A stretch of 64,000 bases of DNA from Actinokineospora xionganensis (GTDB lineage Bacteria > Actinomycetota > Actinomycetes > Mycobacteriales > Pseudonocardiaceae). The stretch is taken from positions 434,001-498,000 of the forward strand of contig NZ_JABVED010000003.1 in NCBI RefSeq assembly GCF_014323725.1. Reading direction: 5' to 3'. Made by a program: the position numbers and the translations under genes. Under the pieces are notes generated by a model, which worked only from the letters and a program-made list of their open reading frames with translations, was not told the DNA's origin and did not search any database. Of this stretch, positions 46,062 through 55,560 are shown piece after piece (within the stretch, counting starts at the first letter, position 1; each line of letters starts with the position of its first letter).

Positions 46062-47423
46062 TTAGTCGCGGGTGCGCCAGCCGGTCTCGTCGACGCCGCC
46101 GGGGATCGCGTCGGGGGTGCCGTAGGGCTCGCGGGTGAAGACGAAGGTGGCCAGGTCGAAGTGGTTGGGCGCGCCCTCGGCGTCGCGGTGCAGGACCAGG
46201 GTCTCGCCCGCGTAGTAGCCGTCGAGGCCGGTCCAGGTGTCGCGGCCCTCGGGGCGGAAGCGGGACTGCCTGCCGACGCCGGAGACCGGGGCCAGCCGCA
46301 GCCAGCCCTCGGGCAGCAGCCGCAGCAGGTACGGGGTCGGGCCCCAGTGCCACAGGCCCGTCAGCGCCAGCAGCTCCGGGTCGGCCTCGGCCATCGGCTC
46401 CCACTCGGCGGGCAGCGCGGGCTCCAGCTCCTCGACCAGGTTGATCAGGTCGTGCGACAGCGCCACGACCGGGACCCCGGCGGTCGAGTTGGCCATGGTC
46501 AGCGCGCCGGTGCCGGTGCGCCAGTCGATGAGCGCGCTCGCCAGGAAGCCGGGCATCGAGCCGCTGTGTCCCGACAGCCGCCGACCGCCCAGGCGCATCG
46601 CCTCGAAGCCAAGGCCGTAGCCCATCGTCCAGGCGTCGTTGTCGTCGACGTGGACTGGCGTGCGCATCTCCGCGACGGTGTCGGGGTGCAGCACGTCGCC
46701 GGTGTCGCCGCCGATGAAGCGGACCCAGCGGGCCAGGTCGTGCACCGTCGACCACAGCTGCCCGGCCGGGGCCATGGCGCCCGCGTCGGGGGTGGGCTCG
46801 TTGAGCAGGACGTCGGCGAAGGGGTGCACGGCCCAGCCGAGCGCGGCCGGGACCCGCGGCGCCGGGGTGGTGCGGGTCATCCCGAGCGGGGCGAGGATCT
46901 CGCTTTCGAGCGCTTCGAGCCAGCTGGTTCCGCGCACGCGCGCGACCAGCTCACCGAGGACGCCGTAGCCGACGTTCGTGTAGTGGAACCGCGCGCCGGA
47001 GCGGTGGCGCAGCGCGTTCTGGGTGAGGCTGTTCTGCAGCGCCGTCCAGTCGTCGCCGACGGCGCGCTCCCACCACAGGCCGGGCGACTCCGAGGTCAGG
47101 CCCGCGGTGTGGGAGAGCAGCTGCGCGATGGTGACCTCACCGAACGACGTGCCCTGCAGGTGCTTGTCGAGCGGGTCGTTCAGGTCGAGCAGCCCCTCGT
47201 CGCGCAGCCGCATGACCAGCACGGCGATGAACGTTTTGGTGATCGACCCGATCCGGTACTGGGTGTCGGTGGTCGGAGCCTGGCCGTCGACCTTGCCCCG
47301 GGCCCCCGTCCAGACCACGACGCCGTCGCGGACCACGGCCGCGACCAAGGATGGGGCGCGGCTCTCCGCCTGCGCCGTCGCGATCCGGCGGAGCAGGGCG
47401 AAGTCGGTTGTCTGCTGCAGCAT
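46062..47423 (-). CDS. Beta-lactamase-fold serine hydrolase (class C/PBP-like)
   Basis: 453 residues. Active-site Ser60 in SITK, Tyr in YTN (about residue 148) and HSG (about 287) complete the penicillin-binding/class-C set. A C-terminal beta-rich domain of about 130 residues follows. No signal peptide is visible, so it may act in the cytoplasm as an esterase or peptidase. It starts 22 bp after the response-regulator stop, so it is probably the last gene of that operon. Confidence 0.9.
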   Translation of the reverse strand: MLQQTTDFALLRRIATAQAESRAPSLVAAVVRDGVVVWTGARGKVDGQAPTTDTQYRIGSITKTFIAVLVMRLRDEGLLDLNDPLDKHLQGTSFGEVTIAQLLSHTAGLTSESPGLWWERAVGDDWTALQNSLTQNALRHRSGARFHYTNVGYGVLGELVARVRGTSWLEALESEILAPLGMTRTTPAPRVPAALGWAVHPFADVLLNEPTPDAGAMAPAGQLWSTVHDLARWVRFIGGDTGDVLHPDTVAEMRTPVHVDDNDAWTMGYGLGFEAMRLGGRRLSGHSGSMPGFLASALIDWRTGTGALTMANSTAGVPVVALSHDLINLVEELEPALPAEWEPMAEADPELLALTGLWHWGPTPYLLRLLPEGWLRLAPVSGVGRQSRFRPEGRDTWTGLDGYYAGETLVLHRDAEGAPNHFDLATFVFTREPYGTPDAIPGGVDETGWRTRD

Positions 47424-47445
47424 GGAATGAATTGTGGGTCATAAA

Positions 47446-48063
47446 TCAACCCAATAACCCCATCGAGATGGCCTTTGTGACCGCAGCGGTGCGATCCGAG
47501 ACACCAAGTTTATCGAACGATCGGGCCAGATGGGTCTTTACAGTCGCCTCGCTAATGTGTAATGCCCGGCCGACGTCGGCATTGGTCATGCCCTGCCCGA
47601 CCAGCTTCAGCACCTCCCGCTCGCGGGCGGAAAGTGCCTGCTTGGCTGGGGTGCGGACGCTGCGGACGAGCTTGGAGGCGACCGACGGCGCGAGCACCGT
47701 CTCGCCCCGGCTGGCCGCCCGGACGGCGTCGGCCAATTCCAGCGTGGAGGCGTCTTTCAACAGATATCCGGACGCGCCCGCCTCGACCGCGCGCAAAATG
47801 TCCGTATCCGTTTCGTAGGTAGTGAGCACGACCACCGCGGAACCGCCCTCGGCGACGATCTTGGCGGTGGCGCCAGCGCCGTCGAGTCCGGGCATCCGCA
47901 GATCCATAAGGATCACCTGTGGGCGCAGCGCGCGGGCCACCGCGACCGCCTCCTCACCGGATCCCGCCTCGCCGACGACGGTCAGGTCGGGCTCGGCTTC
48001 GAGCATCCCGCGCAGCCCCGCGCGCACCACAGGATGGTCGTCGACCAACAGCACGGTGATCAT
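47446..48063 (-). CDS. NarL/FixJ-family response regulator
   Basis: 205 residues. The receiver domain has [14 protein letters not shown] (acidic pocket), [13 protein letters not shown] (phosphorylated Asp), VLTTY and YLLKDAS. The LuxR-type DNA-binding domain is [22 protein letters not shown]...[11 protein letters not shown]. The ATG overlaps the kinase stop (ATGA). Cognate regulator of the kinase at 48060-49205. Confidence 0.96.
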   Translation of the reverse strand: MITVLLVDDHPVVRAGLRGMLEAEPDLTVVGEAGSGEEAVAVARALRPQVILMDLRMPGLDGAGATAKIVAEGGSAVVVLTTYETDTDILRAVEAGASGYLLKDASTLELADAVRAASRGETVLAPSVASKLVRSVRTPAKQALSAREREVLKLVGQGMTNADVGRALHISEATVKTHLARSFDKLGVSDRTAAVTKAISMGLLG

Positions 48064-49205
48064 CCGAGCACCTCCACGGTCACCGTGGTCCCGGCGCCCG
48101 GCGCGGACCGGACCGACACCGTGGCGGCGACCTGCTCCGCCCGTGCGCGCATGCCACGCAGCCCGAAACCGCCGGACTGGTCGTCCGGGTGGAAGCCGAC
48201 CCCGTCGTCGGTGACGCGCAAGGTGACTCCTTGGTCGGTCTGAGTGAGGCTGACGTCCACGGTGGACGCCGCCGCGTGCTTGCGCACATTGGCGAGCGCC
48301 TCTTGGGCGGCCCGCAGCAGCAGGACCTCCACGCCGGTCGGCAGCGGCGCGGTGCCCTCGGCGTGAAACCGCGCGTCGACCCCGGTCTCGGCGCGTAGCC
48401 GCTCGACCTGCCTGCCCAGCGCGTCGGCCAGCGAGCCGCCGGACAGCGCGGAGGGCGCCAAGGCCGAGACCAGGACCCGCGCCTCGGCGAGGTTCTCCCG
48501 CGCGGTCCGCGCCGCCAGGTCGAGCAGCCGTCGGCCCTTCTCGGAGTCCACCTCGGATTCCGCGGCCTGCACCAGGGTGATGATGCTGGTGAAGCCCTGG
48601 GCGAGGGTGTCGTGGATCTCGCCCGCCAGCCGCGCCCGCTCGGCGTTCACCCCCGCGTCGTGGGAGAGCCGCGCGACCTCCGCGCGGCTGCTCTCCAATT
48701 CGGTGATCAGCTCGGCGCGGTCCTCGCTTTGCCGCACGATCCGGTGGATGTAGGTGCCGATGAGCAGGGAGAACGCCAAGCCGAAGAACGCCAGCCCGAA
48801 GTCGTGTGGATCGAAGGAGATGCCCGCGAACACCGCCGAGAAGATCGGCGGCAGGACGTTGAAAAGCGCGACGAGCGGCGCGGAGATTCGCAGCCGGAAG
48901 GTCATGAACACCATCGGGCAGATCATGAACAGCGCGTAGGTGCTTTCCGGGGTGAACCCGACAGCGGTGAAGAACAGGGCGGCGAGCCCCGCCACGAACA
49001 CGGTGCCGCGCGGGATGTCGTCGGTGAGGATGACCCGGCGGCCGTAGAGGGCGTACCAGGCGACGAGCGCGGTCAGGGCGGCCAGCGCCCCAGCCTGCCG
49101 GGCGGCGGGCTGGGTCTCGGTCACGACGAGCACGACCACGGCTGCGAAGCCGATCGCGAAGTACACGTCCCAGATCCACCGCGACCGGTCCCAGGCCTGC
49201 GTCAC
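48060..49205 (-). CDS. Sensor histidine kinase (HisKA_3 type)
   Basis: 381 residues. Five or six N-terminal membrane helices (residues 10-160) without a large outside domain, then [20 protein letters not shown] with the phospho-accepting His. The ATPase domain is [45 protein letters not shown] overlaps the permease stop. This intramembrane-sensing style together with an ABC-2 exporter recalls DesK/LiaS-like membrane or antibiotic sensors. Confidence 0.94.
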   Translation of the reverse strand: MTQAWDRSRWIWDVYFAIGFAAVVVLVVTETQPAARQAGALAALTALVAWYALYGRRVILTDDIPRGTVFVAGLAALFFTAVGFTPESTYALFMICPMVFMTFRLRISAPLVALFNVLPPIFSAVFAGISFDPHDFGLAFFGLAFSLLIGTYIHRIVRQSEDRAELITELESSRAEVARLSHDAGVNAERARLAGEIHDTLAQGFTSIITLVQAAESEVDSEKGRRLLDLAARTARENLAEARVLVSALAPSALSGGSLADALGRQVERLRAETGVDARFHAEGTAPLPTGVEVLLLRAAQEALANVRKHAAASTVDVSLTQTDQGVTLRVTDDGVGFHPDDQSGGFGLRGMRARAEQVAATVSVRSAPGAGTTVTVEVLG

Positions 49206-50014
49206 CCGGCTTGCCGCTCGCTCCACCGGAACGTCAGCAGGCACAGCACGAGACCGATCACGCACCACGCGCCCAGGACCAGCGCTGTCATGCCGTGCTC
49301 CCATGAGCCCGCCACCTCCCCGACCATCATGCTGTCCGGTAGGAAGACCGAGCGGAAGCCCTGCCCCATCCACTTGACCGGGAAGAACGACGCCACGGTC
49401 ACCATCGGGCCGGGCAGCACCGAGATGTGCACGAAGATGCCGGAAATGAATTGAAGCGCGATCACCGGCAGGTTCAGCACCGCGGGCGCGCTCTTGCCGG
49501 ACTTGGCGACCGAGCTGGCGGCGATGCCCAGCAGCGTGCAACTCAAGACGGACAGAACGAGCAGCCAGGCCAGCGTCAGCCAGCGCGCCGGGTCGGTGGG
49601 CAACGACAGGTCAAAGAGCAGCACACCGACAGCGAGCAGCAGGACTACTTCGGCCAGGGTCGCCACCGCGACCAGGACGATCTTGCCCACGAAGTACGCG
49701 CCCGCGGTGACCGGCGTGCCCCGCAGCCGTTTGAGCGTGCCGTCCTCCCGGTCGATCGCGATGCCGACGCCGGTGGTCAGGAAGGCTGTCGACAGGATTC
49801 CGTAAGCGATCATGCTGGCGGCGAAGACCTGGCTCATCGGCACGGTCAGGCCCGGGTCGGCCTTGGTGAAGATCGACCCGAGCAGGACGAGCAGGAACGC
49901 CGGGAAGGCGAAGGTGAAGATCACGGCTTCCTTGGCCCGGAAGAACATGCGGAGTTCGGCCTGACCCCTCGACAGGCCGACGCTCGCGGTTCCGGGAAGC
50001 GCGCCGGTGCTCAT
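49202..50014 (-). CDS. ABC-2 type transporter permease
   Basis: 270 residues with six membrane segments. ELRMFFRAKEAVIFTFAFP at the start and GVGIAIDREDGTLKRLRGTPV in the cytoplasmic loop are typical of ABC-2 permeases for drugs or lipids. Start overlaps the ATPase stop and its stop overlaps the kinase start. Exports an unknown compound with the ATPase at 50011-50841. Confidence 0.93.
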   Translation of the reverse strand: MSTGALPGTASVGLSRGQAELRMFFRAKEAVIFTFAFPAFLLVLLGSIFTKADPGLTVPMSQVFAASMIAYGILSTAFLTTGVGIAIDREDGTLKRLRGTPVTAGAYFVGKIVLVAVATLAEVVLLLAVGVLLFDLSLPTDPARWLTLAWLLVLSVLSCTLLGIAASSVAKSGKSAPAVLNLPVIALQFISGIFVHISVLPGPMVTVASFFPVKWMGQGFRSVFLPDSMMVGEVAGSWEHGMTALVLGAWCVIGLVLCLLTFRWSERQAG

Positions 50015-50841
50015 GCCGCCGCTCCGATCAGGTCGAGATAGACGTCTTCCAGCGTCGGCTGGTGCACCCGCAGTCCGCCGATGTTTTGCCCGGCCAACGC
50101 GGCGACCGCGGCGACCGGGTCGTCGGTGCGCAACTCGTGCGGTCCGGTGTCGTCGGTCCAGGTGACGGTGGCTTGCGCGGTCTCGCGCCCACCGAGCGTC
50201 GCGGGCGTCCCCTCGGCGACGATGCGCCCGTCCGCGATCACCGCCAGGCGGCCGGCGAGGGCTTCGGCCTCGTCCAGGTAGTGGGTGGTCAGCACGATGG
50301 TGGTGCCGTCGGCGGCCAGGGTGCGGACGAGGTCCCAGAACTGGCGACGGGCCTGCGGGTCGAACCCGGTGGTGGGTTCGTCGAGGAAGAGCAACTCCGG
50401 ATTGCCGACGATCCCTAGAGCGACATCCACGCGCCTGCGTTGTCCCCCCGACAACGACCGGATGCGCGCGCCTGCTTTCTCGGTAAGGCCGCAGACGTCG
50501 ATCACGTCGGTGACAGACCGAGGATTCGGGTAGTAACCGGCGTAGTGCTTGACCGTCTCGGCGACGGTCAACTCGGCACTGTCGGTGGCGGTTTGCAGGA
50601 CGATCCCGATGCGGGAGCGCCAGTGCCTGCCCGCCTTGCCGGGGTCCTCGCCGAGGACGGTGGCTTCGCCGCTGGTGCGGTGCCGGTGGCCTTCGAGGAT
50701 CTCGACGGTGGTGGTCTTGCCCGCGCCGTTAGGACCGAGGAGGGCGAAGACCTCGCCTTGGGCGACGTGGAGGTCGATACCGGCCACGGCGGTGTTGGCG
50801 CCGTAGTCCTTGCGCAAGCCGCGCACTTCGATCGCGTTCAT
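50011..50841 (-). CDS. ABC-2 transporter ATP-binding protein
   Basis: 276 residues. GPNGAGKTT (Walker A), LSGGQRRRVDVALGI (signature), ELLFLDEPTTGFD (Walker B) and VLTTHYLDEAE. The last 60 residues (TWTDDTGPHELRTDDP...PTLEDVYLDLIG) are typical of drug-resistance-type ATPases. First gene of the five-gene ABC/two-component/beta-lactamase set. The ATG has no clear Shine-Dalgarno; a longer version would run into the palindrome upstream. Confidence 0.94.
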   Translation of the reverse strand: MNAIEVRGLRKDYGANTAVAGIDLHVAQGEVFALLGPNGAGKTTTVEILEGHRHRTSGEATVLGEDPGKAGRHWRSRIGIVLQTATDSAELTVAETVKHYAGYYPNPRSVTDVIDVCGLTEKAGARIRSLSGGQRRRVDVALGIVGNPELLFLDEPTTGFDPQARRQFWDLVRTLAADGTTIVLTTHYLDEAEALAGRLAVIADGRIVAEGTPATLGGRETAQATVTWTDDTGPHELRTDDPVAAVAALAGQNIGGLRVHQPTLEDVYLDLIGAAA

Positions 50842-50884
50842 GCCTAGATCGTTTCCCGGGACTGGGGTGTCCAGGGACGACCGA

Positions 50885-50932
50885 AGCACTGAACCCCGTG
50901 TCATCCGATCGGATGACACGGGGTTCAGTGCT
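50885..50932 (-). terminator. Perfect 48-bp palindrome after the FN3 gene
   Basis: GCACTGAACCCCGTGTCATC and its exact complement meet at CGATCG with no unpaired loop base beyond the turn. It begins 2 bp after the stop of the FN3-domain gene and precedes the ABC ATPase gene by 43 bp. Confidence 0.75.
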
Positions 50933-50934
50933 GG

Positions 50935-52224
50935 TCAGCTAAGGCGGACTTCGAGGGGGTTGTCGGGGCCGGAGACGTTCGAGGTGACCAGGTTGGTGAC
51001 TGGGGCGCAGCCGGTGAACGGCGCGATGGTGAAGGAGCCCGCCATCGTGAGGTTGACGCTGGACATGTCCAGGGCGGTCGGGGCGGTGGTGCGGCAGGGC
51101 GCGACCGGGAGGGGGAAGCCGAAGATGGTCAGGTTCGACAGGGTGATCCCGACGTCGACACGTGCGGTCCGGAACGTGCCGGTCATCTTCCCGATAGGGG
51201 TGAAGCTGACCCGGGCGGTCGCGGGGAACATGCCGTTGAGGGTCATCGTGGCGGTCGCCGGGTCGAGCTTGAGGTCGGCGGTGAAGTTGCCGGTCAGCAC
51301 GTCGTGGTCGACCCCGAGCGTGCCGCGGAGGGCGACTGAGGTGTGGGCGGCTTTTAGAGTGGCGGCGCCCGCGAGGTTCCAGTCGTGGTGGGTCACGCGC
51401 GGGCGGGTGTGGACCGAAAGCGGTGCGCTGAATGGGGATTGGGGCGAGCGGACGGTGAAGACGTAGTCGGTATCCGGGAGTAGGCCGGAGACGCGCGCGG
51501 TGGTGCCGGGCACGGTGGCGGCCAGTTCGCCGTCGCGGAAGACCTCGTAGGCGGGCTGGCCGGTGGAGTCCCAGGCGAGTTCGACGGTGTCGATGCCGAC
51601 GTCTGTGGTCCGCAGGTTCGCGGGTGCGGCGGGTGCGGCGACCCGGATGGCGGCCAGCAAGTTGTCCTGGCCGGGATCCTGCATGCAGTGGACTTCATGG
51701 GCGATGACAATCGAGCCGTCGCTCCGGCGAAGGGTGAGGTTGAGAAAGACGTCGTAAACCTTGATTGACACCTCGCCTACATCGGGAAAGTCCAGCGGCG
51801 CGAGGTAGGTGTTGAAGACGATTTCGAATTCGTCATCTGGTGCTTGCGGAACCGATATCCAATCGATTTCGGTTTCGGATTCCAAAGGTCTGGCGGGGCC
51901 GACGACGGGTTTGATCCGGATGTCGGAGACCATGGTCACTTTGACGCTGGTCGCCCGGGCAAGCCGCATCATCTCCGCGACTTGGCGGCCCAGTAGAAAC
52001 CGCGACTGCATAGGCGCGCGGTCCAAGCGTCGGCCCTGGGTGACCTGCTCGGGCAAGTCGGTGGCGCGGGTGACCTGGGCAGGCTGGGCATCGATCAGCG
52101 GGTAGGCGCACGTGTGGTTCGTCACGAGCTGGATCGGCTCGGCCGACGCCGAAGTGGAGCCCGCGGCCACCAGCGCGACACCGAGGGCGGCCGCGAGTAA
52201 TCGTCGGTAAACAGGTCTCGCCAT
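50935..52224 (-). CDS. Secreted protein with FN3 domain (possible DUF6801)
   Basis: 429 residues. Signal peptide MARPVYRRLLAAALGVALVA...ASAEP. About residues 35-200 start with CAYPLIDAQPAQVTRATDLP, which resembles DUF6801 modules of actinobacterial exported proteins (tentative). A fibronectin type III domain follows (APANLRTTDVGIDTVELAWD...YVFTVRS). The last 130 residues are a beta-rich domain ending in a Cys-containing GCAPVTNLV segment. Role unknown; cell-surface binding is plausible. Confidence 0.8.
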   Translation of the reverse strand: MARPVYRRLLAAALGVALVAAGSTSASAEPIQLVTNHTCAYPLIDAQPAQVTRATDLPEQVTQGRRLDRAPMQSRFLLGRQVAEMMRLARATSVKVTMVSDIRIKPVVGPARPLESETEIDWISVPQAPDDEFEIVFNTYLAPLDFPDVGEVSIKVYDVFLNLTLRRSDGSIVIAHEVHCMQDPGQDNLLAAIRVAAPAAPANLRTTDVGIDTVELAWDSTGQPAYEVFRDGELAATVPGTTARVSGLLPDTDYVFTVRSPQSPFSAPLSVHTRPRVTHHDWNLAGAATLKAAHTSVALRGTLGVDHDVLTGNFTADLKLDPATATMTLNGMFPATARVSFTPIGKMTGTFRTARVDVGITLSNLTIFGFPLPVAPCRTTAPTALDMSSVNLTMAGSFTIAPFTGCAPVTNLVTSNVSGPDNPLEVRLS

Positions 52225-52326
52225 TGTTCCCCATTCCCAGTCGTCAGTTGCTCGGACGCTAGGGGCGCAATGGAGGTGTGGCAATAGTGTTATCGGAAGA
52301 TGCCAATAAATGGATGAGGCGCGCTT

Positions 52327-52512
52327 TTATATTGCTGATGGAGGTGCGGGTATTTCCGCCAGCAGCGAGGCCCAGGAGGATGCGGGGAGGCGCAGGGTGC
52401 CTGCCTCGGGCGCCTTGGAGTCGCGTAGGCGGACCTCGGTCGAGTAGGCCACCTCGACGCAGGCCGCGCCGTCGCCGCTGCTGAAGCTGGATTTCCGCCA
52501 CTCTGCGTGCAT
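52327..52512 (-). CDS. DUF397 protein
   Basis: 61 residues. EWRKSSFSSGDGAACVEVAY and VRLRDSKAPEAGTLRLPASSW are the DUF397 hallmark. DUF397 proteins are small partners, toxin-like in the Scr1/Scr2 model, of the XRE/DUF5753 regulators. Starts 6 bp after the stop of that regulator, so the two form one operon. Confidence 0.94.
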   Translation of the reverse strand: MHAEWRKSSFSSGDGAACVEVAYSTEVRLRDSKAPEAGTLRLPASSWASLLAEIPAPPSAI

Positions 52513-52518
52513 GTTGTT

Positions 52519-53349
52519 TCAGCCCCGTTCGTGATCGGCTGCGACCATCGCCAGAAACTTCACTGAATCGGCGGAATCCAGGGCGATCTTGGCCAGTCGG
52601 GCTGCCTGGTCTTGGAGCTTGCGTTTGCCCATCGGGCTGTCCACGAAGCCGGAACTGCCTCGGTGCTCGACATAGACAAGCGTTGGGGCATCGGTGAACC
52701 CCAGAACGCTGAAGTAGCCGGGGCTGGCGTATTGGCTGTATTTGAAGGGAATCACACGGATATCAACGTGGGGCTGCTTCGCCCGCTCGATCATCGAGCG
52801 GATCTGTTGCGCGATCACGTGGGAGCCGCCCACCGGCCTTCTCAGCACTGCCTCATCGAGGATGGCGAGGTAACGGGGCGCGGCCCGCTTGGACAGCACT
52901 TGCTGCCTGGCCAGGCGATCCGCCACGCGCTCTTCCACGTGCTCAGTCAGGACGTCGCTGATGATCGCTCGCGCGTAGGCCGGAGTTTGGATCAGGCCGG
53001 GGACATTCGCCGGGGAGAAATTCACGATCGAGGACGCCTGCGACTCGAAGTCGGCCAAGGGCCGCAACAGCTCGCGGAGCTGGTGATCATCCTCGAACCA
53101 GGGGGCCGTCAGCTTCTCGATGTTGGCCATGATCCGCTTGCGTTCCGGGCCGACCACCCCGTAGATCGCCAGCATCGCCGACACCTCAGCCACCGTGGCG
53201 GACCGTTTGGCCCGCTCGATCCGGTTCAGGGTCGCGATGGAGGTGCCGATACGGGCAGCCGCCTGCCGAGTGGTGAGTTCGGCTTGTCCGCGCAGGGTGG
53301 CCAGTGTGGATCCGAGGGCCCGCATCCGCGCGGGAAGAAGATCGCTCAT
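52519..53349 (-). CDS. XRE-family regulator with DUF5753 domain
   Basis: 276 residues. N-terminal helix-turn-helix LTTRQAAARIGTSIATLNRIERAKR. The DUF5753/Scr1-type domain has ASSIVNFSPANVPGLIQTPAYARAI, LDEAVLRRPVGG and VDIRVIPFKYSQYASPGYF. Full length, unlike the remnant at 13488-13970. Works with the DUF397 protein downstream. A 61-bp inverted repeat overlaps its start codon. Confidence 0.93.
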   Translation of the reverse strand: MSDLLPARMRALGSTLATLRGQAELTTRQAAARIGTSIATLNRIERAKRSATVAEVSAMLAIYGVVGPERKRIMANIEKLTAPWFEDDHQLRELLRPLADFESQASSIVNFSPANVPGLIQTPAYARAIISDVLTEHVEERVADRLARQQVLSKRAAPRYLAILDEAVLRRPVGGSHVIAQQIRSMIERAKQPHVDIRVIPFKYSQYASPGYFSVLGFTDAPTLVYVEHRGSSGFVDSPMGKRKLQDQAARLAKIALDSADSVKFLAMVAADHERG

Positions 53350-53403
53350 CCGTTCATGTGATCAGCAGCGTCCTGCTGCGGCAATCACACGAACGGATGA
53401 GCG
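53343..53403 (-). repeat. Inverted repeat overlapping the XRE start codon
   Basis: Arms CGCTCATCCGTTCATGTGAT and ATCACACGAACGGATGAGCG (19 of 20 matched) surround an inner CAGCAG/CTGCTG hairpin. One arm includes the XRE ATG and the following bases. It lies 20 bp after the citrate synthase stop, so it may end that transcript, bind the XRE protein, or hide its start codon in RNA. Confidence 0.65.
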
Positions 53404-53423
53404 ATTTCGGGGGGTGAAACAAA

Positions 53424-54581
53424 TCAGAGGTGGGAGATGTTGTCCCAGCCCTCGACCTCTTCCGGCTTGCGCGGGGCGGGGCCGATGTACTTCGCGGCCG
53501 GGCGGACCAGCTTGCCGGTGCGCTTCTGCTCCATGATGTGCGCGCACCAACCGGCTGTGCGGGCGCAGGTGAACATCGCGGGCATCATGTGCGGCGGGAC
53601 CTGGGCGAAGTCCAGAATCACCGCGGCCCAGAACTCCACGTTGGTCTCGATCGCGCGGTCCGGGCGACGCTCGCGCAGCTCGGCCAGGGCGGCCTGCTCC
53701 AGGGCCACGGCCACGTCGTAGCGCTCGGCGCCCAGTTCCTTGCAGGTGCGGCGCAGCACGCGGGCGCGCGGGTCTTCGGCGCGGTAGACGCGGTGGCCGA
53801 AGCCCATCAACCGCTCCTTGCGGTCGAGGATGCCCTTGACGAACTTGCGGGCGTCGCCGTTCTTCTCGACCTCTTCGAGCATCGGCAGCACGCGGGCCGG
53901 GGCGCCGCCGTGTAGCGGGCCGGACATCGCGCCGATCGCGCCCGACAGCGAGGCCGCCACGTCCGCGCCGGTGGAGGCGATGACGCGGGCGGTGAAGGTG
54001 GAGGCGTTCAGGCCGTGTTCGGCGCCGGAGACCCAGTAGGCGTCGACCGCCTGGACGTGCTTGGGGTCGGGCTCGCCGCGCCAGCGGGTCATGAAGCGCT
54101 CGGTGATCGAGTCGCACTCGTCGATGCGCTTCTGCGGGACCGCGGGCTGATGGATGCCGCGCGCGGACTGCGCCACGTACGACAGGGCCATGACCGACGC
54201 GCGGGCGAGCTGGTCGCGCGCGTCCTCGTCGTTGATGTCGAGTAGCGGCTGGTAGCCCCAGATCGGGGCGAGCATCGCGAGACCGGCCTGCACGTCGACC
54301 CGGACGTCGCCGGAGTGCACGGGCAGCGGGAACGGCTCGGCGGGCGGCAGGCCCGGCCCGAAACGGCCGTCGACCAGCAGCGCCCACACGTTGCCGAAGG
54401 TGACCCGGCCGACCAGGTCCTCAATGTCGACGCCGCGGTAGCGCAGTGCGCCGCCGTCACGGTCCGGCTCGGCGATCTCAGTGCGGAAGGCGATGACGCC
54501 TTCGAGACCGGGGCGGAAACCGTCGTCCGGTTCTGCCGCCACAGCGGGTGTTGTATCGATGTCCTGCACCGCGTTGTGCAT
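53424..54581 (-). CDS. citA: Citrate synthase (CitA type)
   Basis: 385 residues. Condenses oxaloacetate and acetyl-CoA. SGAEHGLNASTF and LMGFGHRVYRAEDPRA hold the two catalytic His. The expected catalytic Asp position reads TNVEFWAAV with Glu. RPGLEGVIAFRTEIAEPDRD and the C-terminal PRKPEEVEGWDNI match the second citrate synthase (Rv0889c type) rather than the main GltA. AAGGCGAG precedes the ATG. Confidence 0.93.
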   Translation of the reverse strand: MHNAVQDIDTTPAVAAEPDDGFRPGLEGVIAFRTEIAEPDRDGGALRYRGVDIEDLVGRVTFGNVWALLVDGRFGPGLPPAEPFPLPVHSGDVRVDVQAGLAMLAPIWGYQPLLDINDEDARDQLARASVMALSYVAQSARGIHQPAVPQKRIDECDSITERFMTRWRGEPDPKHVQAVDAYWVSGAEHGLNASTFTARVIASTGADVAASLSGAIGAMSGPLHGGAPARVLPMLEEVEKNGDARKFVKGILDRKERLMGFGHRVYRAEDPRARVLRRTCKELGAERYDVAVALEQAALAELRERRPDRAIETNVEFWAAVILDFAQVPPHMMPAMFTCARTAGWCAHIMEQKRTGKLVRPAAKYIGPAPRKPEEVEGWDNISHL

Positions 54582-54898
54582 TGTCTCGCCTTTCGCGCCA
54601 TGTCCCCGACGGATTCGCGCAGCGGCAGCGGCGTCAAGACAGGTCGCCGTCGCCGAGCACCACTGCACGGCTGGCCAAACCTTGCCCCTATACCACCGGG
54701 TTAGCAATCGTTCACGCTGGTGTCTTCGGTCACGATCCAGTGGATCGATTAAGATTGTTGACCTTCAACACCCTGTAACACCTGCGCACACGATTGCCCG
54801 ATGTGCGTGGCAGCTGTCACCGGCCGGGCGGTTTCCGTTCATCTCGATTACCCGTAACGTCGCTTGCGGGATCCGACGGGTTGGCGGAGGAGATACGG
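54582..54898. other. Divergent intergenic region of citA and pdxH
   Basis: 317 bp. Two small perfect palindromes: GATCCAGTGGATC (54734-54746) and TGTTGACCTTCAACA (54756-54770). A TATAGG hexamer on the minus strand (54687-54692) could be the citA -10. No gene is seen. The palindromes are candidate operators for a carbon-metabolism regulator. Confidence 0.4.
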
Positions 54899-55558
54899 AT
54901 GGCGGACGGCGACATCACCTTGGAACTGCCAACCATGCGGGTGGCCTACGAGCAAGGTGCGCTCACCGAAGCCGACCTCGCGCCGACCTGGCACGAGCAG
55001 TTGCAGCGCTGGCTCGACGCGGCCCGGCAGGCTGGCGTCGCCGAGCCGAACGCCATGGTCCTGGCGACCGCCAACGCCGAGGGGATGCCGTCCTCACGCA
55101 CCGTCCTGGCCAAGGGCCTCGATGAGCGTGGCCTGGTGTTCTTCACCAACTACACCTCCGCGAAGAGTCACGACCTGATGGCCACCCGGTACGCGTCGGC
55201 GACCTTCCCGTGGTTCGCGATGCACCGGCAGGCCACCATCCGCGGCACCGTCGAGAAGGTGTCGACCGCCGAGACCGCCGAGTACTGGGCCAAGCGCCCC
55301 CGCGGCTCGCAGCTGGGGGCCTGGGCCTCACCGCAGTCGATCGTCGTCAACGGCAGGCCCGCCCTGGAGTCCGCCCTGGCCAACGTCGAGCGCCGATTCG
55401 CCGACGCCGAGACCGTGCCGGTGCCGCCCCATTGGGGCGGTTGGCGAATCCAGCCGGAGGTCGTCGAGTTCTGGCAGGGCAGGCAGGATCGCATGCACGA
55501 CCGCCTCCGCTTCCAACTGACCCGCGACGGCTGGCGAGTACAACGCCTCGGCCCATAA
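54899..55558 (+). CDS. pdxH: Pyridoxamine 5'-phosphate oxidase PdxH
   Basis: 219 residues. Oxidises pyridoxine or pyridoxamine 5'-phosphate to pyridoxal phosphate with [36 protein letters not shown] and [19 protein letters not shown] are diagnostic. Start at [11 protein letters not shown], with GGCGGAGGAG upstream. A post-stop palindromic repeat follows its TAA. Confidence 0.96.
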   Translation: MADGDITLELPTMRVAYEQGALTEADLAPTWHEQLQRWLDAARQAGVAEPNAMVLATANAEGMPSSRTVLAKGLDERGLVFFTNYTSAKSHDLMATRYASATFPWFAMHRQATIRGTVEKVSTAETAEYWAKRPRGSQLGAWASPQSIVVNGRPALESALANVERRFADAETVPVPPHWGGWRIQPEVVEFWQGRQDRMHDRLRFQLTRDGWRVQRLGP

Positions 55559-55560
55559 CC

